The notes beneath the pieces were generated by a model. It was not told the DNA's origin, ran no database searches, and saw nothing but the letters and a program-made list of their open reading frames with translations. Below are positions 31,313 to 36,731 of a DNA stretch of 36,731 nt, piece after piece; positions within the stretch are counted from its first letter, which is position 1; each line of letters opens with the position of its first letter. Made by a program: the position numbers and the translations under genes. The DNA lies in NCBI GenBank assembly GCA_025201765.1, contig MU623569.1, forward strand, positions 1 to 36,731. Direction: 5' to 3'. The stretch comes from Daldinia sp. FL1419. Taxonomy: Eukaryota > Ascomycota > Sordariomycetes > Xylariales > Hypoxylaceae.

Positions 31313-33034
31313 ATGACTACTACGCAACTCTCAGTATCAGATACTGACAAGTATGACTACGTAGTTGTTGGCGGGGGTACAGCGGGCTGCGTCGTAGCGG
31401 CGAGGCTCGCAGAGTATTTACCGCACAAAAACATCCTTCTCATCGAGGCTGGTCCTAGTGATTTTATGGATGACCGCGTGCTCGACCTTAAGCAATGGCT
31501 AAAACTATTGGGTGGTGAATTCGATTACGACTACGGCACCACCGAGCAGCCTATGGGTAAGTTTTCGTATTGTTAACTACCTAAATCCCCATCTCTTACC
31601 TTACCGTAATCCACAGGCAATTCTTACATTAGACATTCGCGAGCCAAGGTTTTGGGAGGCTGTTCTTCGCATAACACGTTGATCTCTTTCAGACCGTTCC
31701 AATATGACCTTGATATCTGGCAATCGTTGGGAGCACGGGGTTGGACTTTCCCCGTTTTCATGAAGGCGTTAGATAGGTTGAAGAATACCATCCAACCGGT
31801 CCACGCAAGGCATCGCAATCAGTTGTGCCAAGATTGGGTCGATTCGTGCAGCTCCGCCTTGAATATTCCAGTCATCGACGACTTCAATAAACAAATTTCA
31901 CAAACGGGTTCTTTAAAACCCAGTGTCGGATTCTTTTCGGTGAGCTACAACCCGGACGATGGAAGACGGTCCAGCGCTTCTGTTGCGTATATCCACCCAA
32001 TCCTTAGGGGTGAAGAAAAGCGACCGAATCTGACGATCCTGACACACGCATGGGTGTCCAAAATTGACGTTAGCGGGGATGTCGTGAGCGGCGTGACTCT
32101 ATCGTTGAAAGACGGCTCGTCGCGTGCTGTCAAAGCAAAGGCCGAGACAATACTGAGTGCTGGGGCCGTAGATACGCCTCGTCTCATGCTATTATCAGGT
32201 TTGGGGCCTAAGAAGCAGCTAACGGATCTGGAAATCCCCGTCGTGCGCGATATCCCAGGCGTCGGTGAGAACCTGCAGGATCATCCCGAAAGTATTATCA
32301 TGTGGGAGCTGAAGAAGCCCGTGCCGTCTAACCAGACGACGATGGATTCGGATGCGGGAATCTTCCTGCGTCGCGAAGAGCCTGGTGCCGGAGCCAAGAA
32401 GTCGGCTGCCAACCCGCAGGGTCTTTCCGACGGAGATATCGCGGACGTCATGATGCACTGCTACCAGATCCCATTTACGCTCAATACCCTCCGTTTAGGA
32501 TACCCTGACATTGCGGACGGCTATGCTTTCTGCATGACACCAAATATCCCGCGGCCGCGCTCGCGAGGCCGCTTGTTTCTTACATCGGCGGATCCCAAGG
32601 TTAAGCCGTCACTCGACTTCCGATACTTCACGGATCCGGAAGGCTACGACGCGGCTACTTTAGTATTCGGCATGCGAGCGGCCCGCAAGGTAGCCGAACA
32701 GGCGCCGTTCAAAGACTGGATTAAGAGGGAGATTGCGCCTGGGCCAAGAGTTCAGTCGGACGAGGATCTTAGCCACTACGCGCGCAAAGCTGCGCATACT
32801 GTCTACCATCCATGCGGGACGACTAGGATGGGTGATACGACGAAGGATGAGATGGCCGTCGTTAACGAGAAATTGGAGGTTAGAGGGTTAAAGAAACTGC
32901 GTATCGTGGATGCGGGAATATTCCCGACGATACCTACTATTAATCCCATGTTGACGGTGTTGGGTGTTGCAGAGAGGGCAGCCGAACTAATTGCCAATGA
33001 GGTCGAACCTGAGAAAGAGAGGGCTAGGCTATGA
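31313..33034 (+). CDS. GMC flavoenzyme, choline oxidase/dehydrogenase type, predicted peroxisomal
   Basis: Two exons, 31313-31556 and 31617-33034, joined over a 60-nt intron (GTAAGT...ACAG); the product is 553 aa. VVVGGGTAGCVVAARLAE (17-34) is the FAD dinucleotide fold. The join gives EQPMGNSYIRHSRAKVLGG, then CSSHN (GMC signature 1). GAVDTPRLMLLSGLG (264-278) is signature 2. His479 in YHPCGTTRMG and Asn524 in TINPMLT are the catalytic pair of the family. The expected reaction is choline to betaine aldehyde, with hydrogen peroxide formed if it acts as an oxidase. The C terminus, ARL, is a type 1 peroxisomal signal. Substrate assignment rests on the choline-oxidase-like signature region and the divergent betaine aldehyde dehydrogenase; other alcohols remain possible. 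Confidence 0.91.
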
Positions 33035-33649
33035 TCTGGTCATGAATTTTGGTTAATTTATAAGATTATATTAACGAGGCTAACTGTAACCACTTTTCGA
33101 TTTATATATGGATATGGGGTAGGGCAGTAAGATGTACTTGGATAAAGACATTTAGGATTAGATAATTTGTTGCAGGATCCGGGACTGTTGCGAGAGAAGT
33201 TGCTCTTGGAAAATGATACAACGTTGCATTTTCAGGTCCTGACTCAATCAATTGAGTTGCAGCTAAAATGTAAATACTATGAAGCAGATGGATCTATCTA
33301 GAATGTTTAACTGTTAATATCTCTTAATCTTTACCTACCTAGGGAGGTAGGTACCTAGTTAGTTAACCGTAGAAAGTTGATGTGTTTCGGTGAGATTTCA
33401 AAGTGTAGTGTTGTTCGTTTATTTCGACTAATTAGGATGCATGTGATTATGGAATACAGGAAATAGGAGCAGGTACACACTTGTACCTAAGTGGAGATAA
33501 TCTTGTGGCTGAAAGGCGGTCAGCGATTGGAAGCTAGCTAGACTCCGGCAGAATCCCCGCCAAGTCCAAAATTTTTTTCCCAAAATTTCCCAAGGTTGTA
33601 TTGAAAGTTTAGAATTCATTTTGTAAGCCGTTGATAACTCGAAATCGCG
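33035..33649. other. Intergenic between the choline enzyme gene and DBP4
   Basis: This 615-bp spacer lies between two plus-strand genes. TACCTACCTAGGGAGGTAGGTACCTA, an imperfect palindrome made of the recurrent motif, lies at about 33332-33357. A 63-codon minus-strand frame at 33428-33619 has no domain. The last 100 bp should contain the DBP4 promoter. Confidence 0.5.
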
Positions 33650-36098
33650 ATGCCTGCGGATCGTGCTGGGAATCGCGCGTCACAAAAGCTGCACTCGCAC
33701 AAAGAAAGCACCAAATCACTAAAGAGAAAAAGAGAGCAGGAAGATATTCAAAAATTACAAAATGCCGTAGACGAGCTTGTTAGTAATGACCTCCTACTTC
33801 GGATCGCACAGAGCTAACAGATTCTAGGATCTCAAATCCGAAGACACTTCCAAATTCTCAACCTTACCACTCTCGAAGCCGACCGCTTCCGGCCTAGAAG
33901 CATCCCATTTCCAAAACTTGACCGATGTCCAAGCTCGAGCGATACCCCTCGGCCTAAAAGGTCGCGATATCCTGGGTGCAGCCAAGACTGGTTCCGGAAA
34001 GACGCTCGCTTTCCTCGTTCCTGTCCTTGAGAAACTATACCGTGCACAATGGACGGAGTACGATGGACTAGGTGCGCTCATAATATCGCCTACGCGCGAG
34101 CTTGCCGTGCAGATTTTCGAGGTACTACGCAAAGTTGGGAGATATCATACCTTTTCCGCCGGCCTAGTTATTGGGGGTAAGAGCTTACGCGAGGAGGCCG
34201 AACGACTAGGAAGAATGAACATTCTCGTTTGCACTCCGGGCCGAATGTTACAACATCTGGACCAGACGGCCGGATTTGACGTGGACAATCTGCAGATACT
34301 TGTCCTGGATGAGGCCGACCGGATCATGGATATGGGATTTCAATCCGCTGTGGACGCGCTCGTAGAGCATCTCCCCAAATCGCGACAGACCATGCTATTC
34401 AGCGCTACGCAAAGCAAGAAGGTCTCGGATTTGGCGAGACTAAGCTTGAAGGACCCCGAATACGTGGCCGTTCACGAAGCTGCAGCCGCCGCGACCCCGG
34501 CGACGCTAACACAACACTACCTAGTTACACCCGTGGCGGAGAAGATGGAAACTTTGTACGGCTTTATAAAAGCCAACCTAAAGAGCAAGATGATAGTGTT
34601 CCTGTCATCGGGCAAGCAGGTCCGCTTCGTCTACGAGAGCTTCCGCCATCTACAGCCTGGTATTCCGCTTCTGCACCTGCATGGTAGGCAGAAACAGGTA
34701 GCGCGGCTAGAGATCACGTCGAGATTTGCAGCAGCTAAATATTCTTGTCTCTTTGCTACGGACGTTGTAGCACGTGGTGTAGACTTCCCCGCGGTAGACT
34801 GGGTGGTGCAGATGGACTGCCCTGAAGATACGGATACCTATATTCACCGAGTTGGGCGAACAGCGCGCTACGAGAGAAACGGAAGGGCAGTGCTTTTTTT
34901 GGACCCGAGCGAAGAGAACGGCATGCTTAAGCGATTAGAGCAGAGGAAGGTACCCATAGAGAAGGTCAACGTTCGGGAGAAGAAGAAGCAGAACATTAAG
35001 AATCAGATTCAGGATATGTGTTTCAAAAACCCAGATCTAAAGTATCTCGGGCAAAAAGCCTTCATCAGTTACACGCGTTCTGTTCACTTACAAAAGGATA
35101 AGGAGATATTTGACTTAAAAAAGCTAGACTTAGATGCGTACGCTGCCAGCTTGGGATTACCTGGCGCGCCGCAAATTAGATTCCAGAAGGGTGAAGATGT
35201 GAAGAAGCTGAAGAACGCTCCTCGTGCCGGGCTGTCTAGCGGTTCGGAATCCGAATCCGACGGAGAAAAGAAGAAGAGAAGGAAGGGTGAAGTCCGGACG
35301 AAATACGACCGCATGTTCGAGCGGACGAACCAAGACGTGCTAACGAGCCACTACAACAAAATGATCGGTGACGAAGGGCAAGCAGCGAACCATGACGAGG
35401 ATGACGATCAAGATTTCCTTTCCGTAAAGCGAGTACTTAAAGGGGACGATCTGGATGAAGGGGACAACGGGCTGGCTCTCGGCAAAAAGATCATTACGGG
35501 TCTCGGCGGCGAAGAGCCGTTCGTGGTGGATTCTAAGCGAAGAGAGAAGATGCTTAAGTCGAAGAAAAAGATGCTCAAATTTAAGGGTAAAGGAGACAAG
35601 GTGGTGTTTGACGACGAGGGAATAGCGCATCACCCATACAGGATCAAGGCCGAAGAGGACTTCGTACAGGACGGACCCGCAGAGGCTCAGCGACAGAAAT
35701 TCGTGGAAAGCGAAGCGGCCAAGGTCAAGGAAGCAGACATTGACGACAAGCAGCTTGCCAAAGACAGGCGGCGGGAGAAGAAAGAGAGACGGAAAGCCCG
35801 GGAGGCGGTGGAAGACGACGAGGCGATGGGTAACATGCCCAGACTCTCGGGTGTCGACGACAGGGAAGATCCGCTTGCCCTCATGGCGTCTCTGCCGATG
35901 GCAGGGGAAGAGGAAAGAAGCGGTGATGAAGCAGAAGAAGGAAAGCGCCCGAAGAAGAAAGCGAAGAAGTGGTTCCAAGATGATTCGGATGACGAGAAAC
36001 AGAAGACCAAAAACAAAAATAAAGTTATCGAAGTTGGAGAGGCACCAGATACCCTGGAGGATTACGAGGCATTGGCCGCGGGTCTGCTCGAAGATTAA
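33650..36098 (+). CDS. DBP4: ATP-dependent DEAD-box RNA helicase DBP4 (ribosome biogenesis)
   Basis: Two exons, 33650-33778 and 33828-36098, joined over a 49-nt intron (GTTAGT, branch GCTAAC, acceptor CTAG); the product is 799 aa. Helicase motifs are complete: AAKTGSGKT (94-102), PTREL (131-135), TPGR, DEAD (204-207), SAT (235-237), ATDVVARGVDFP and HRVGRTAR (383-390). After the core, the segment with QDMCFKNPDLKYLGQKAFIS and YTRSVHLQKDKEIFDL is typical of the Dbp4/DDX10 subfamily. The C-terminal 300 residues are charged, with Lys/Glu/Asp-rich runs, as usual for nucleolar helicases. Dbp4 acts in early 18S rRNA processing, releasing U14 snoRNA from pre-rRNA. The exon 1 product is short and basic, and the start ATG follows a CGCG leader. 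Confidence 0.96.
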
Positions 36099-36731
36099 AG
36101 AATTGAAGGCACAATTTAATATACCTCTTATCGCGATACGATACCACGTTATTATAGTATCTGCCTATAAATGGGATTACTTCTAAAGGCTTCCGAGGGC
36201 GTTGCTTGAAGGCTCCAAGGTCGATGGCGTCTTCACATGTAGGTATGTATGTAGGTATGTATGTAGGTAGGTGTGTGTTTGTAACCTAACCTAGGTACCT
36301 GTTGCCTCCATTTCAAGTGTAGTCAATTTGCTTATCGATAACCAATTCGACCAAGGGCTGCGAGGGGTTACTTAATACAACAACAATATAACCCCGCGAT
36401 CCCTCGGCCCCACCAACTTCAATAGGTATTACCTACACTACCTACTGTACATTACATCTAACCTACCATAGTGGCAATAGGGCATATTCAACAACCATTG
36501 TAAAATTAAAACTATTGTATTTGATAAAACGTTCCGGAAATTCAAGGTTTCTAATTGGTTGAAATCTATAAATAGTGGGTCAAACCTTAAATTGAAATTT
36601 TAGGTCTAAAGTTGATTGTTGTAAATATTGAAAACTATTATATTATATAATACCGTATAAATTTTTGGAATTGTTTTATGAAATATTATGAAATTATTTT
36701 AAAAATATATAAAAAAAATTTATATTTTTTT
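36099..36731. other. Intergenic, ending in an AT-rich tail
   Basis: After DBP4 there is a GTAGGTAT/GTATGTAG-rich stretch at about 36236-36275, and more TACCTA words up to 36470. From about 36480 to the window end, composition shifts to strongly AT-rich, with long A and T runs and no open frame, similar to the block at 6400-8160. This may be the edge of another mutated repeat. Confidence 0.6.

Overview
This window is ordinary nuclear DNA of a filamentous ascomycete (Pezizomycotina, probably a Sordariomycete; a Xylariales-like fungus is only a guess). The evidence is gene density of about one gene per 2.5 kb, short introns (about 47-180 nt) with GTRNGT donors and CTAAC/CTGAC-like branch sites, orthologues of standard fungal housekeeping proteins, and an AT-rich repeat block that looks mutated in the manner of fungal repeat-induced point mutation. 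Intergenic DNA is full of short TACC/GGTA words and TACCTAGGTA palindromes. No rRNA, tRNA or CRISPR was recognised.

Layout, left to right: EXO5-type DNA exonuclease (-); small F-box protein with a hydrophobic tail (+); EXPERA/TMEM97-family ER membrane protein (+); conserved-looking secretory-pathway type I membrane protein of unknown function (-); a 1.8-kb AT-rich repeat block holding a 435-bp MITE with 44-bp terminal inverted repeats and two diverged LTR-like copies; a class I methyltransferase gene broken by one in-frame TGA; nucleoporin Nup170/Nup155 (-); very-long-chain 3-ketoacyl-CoA reductase (-), head-to-head with ERG28 (+); galactose-1-phosphate uridylyltransferase GAL7 (-), head-to-head with SAGA subunit ADA2 (+); an intronless GDP-fucose O-fucosyltransferase-like protein (+); a rhodanese/CDC25-type phosphatase or arsenate reductase (+); a doubtful 131-aa ORF (+); a divergent pair of betaine aldehyde dehydrogenase (-) and choline oxidase/dehydrogenase (+); DEAD-box helicase DBP4 (+); and a second AT-rich stretch at the right edge.

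The clearest functional unit is the divergent pair at 28647-33034. A GMC flavoenzyme of the choline oxidase type and an aldehyde dehydrogenase of the betaine-aldehyde type share a 1.16-kb promoter region, and both end in a type 1 peroxisomal targeting signal (ARL and SKL). Together they would oxidise choline to glycine betaine inside peroxisomes. A looser theme is ER lipid metabolism (EXPERA protein, 3-ketoacyl-CoA reductase, ERG28). The remaining genes are unrelated housekeeping functions. I found no evidence of a new defence, mobile or biosynthetic system. The items most worth checking are the peroxisomal betaine pair, the MITE, and the methyltransferase with its in-frame stop.
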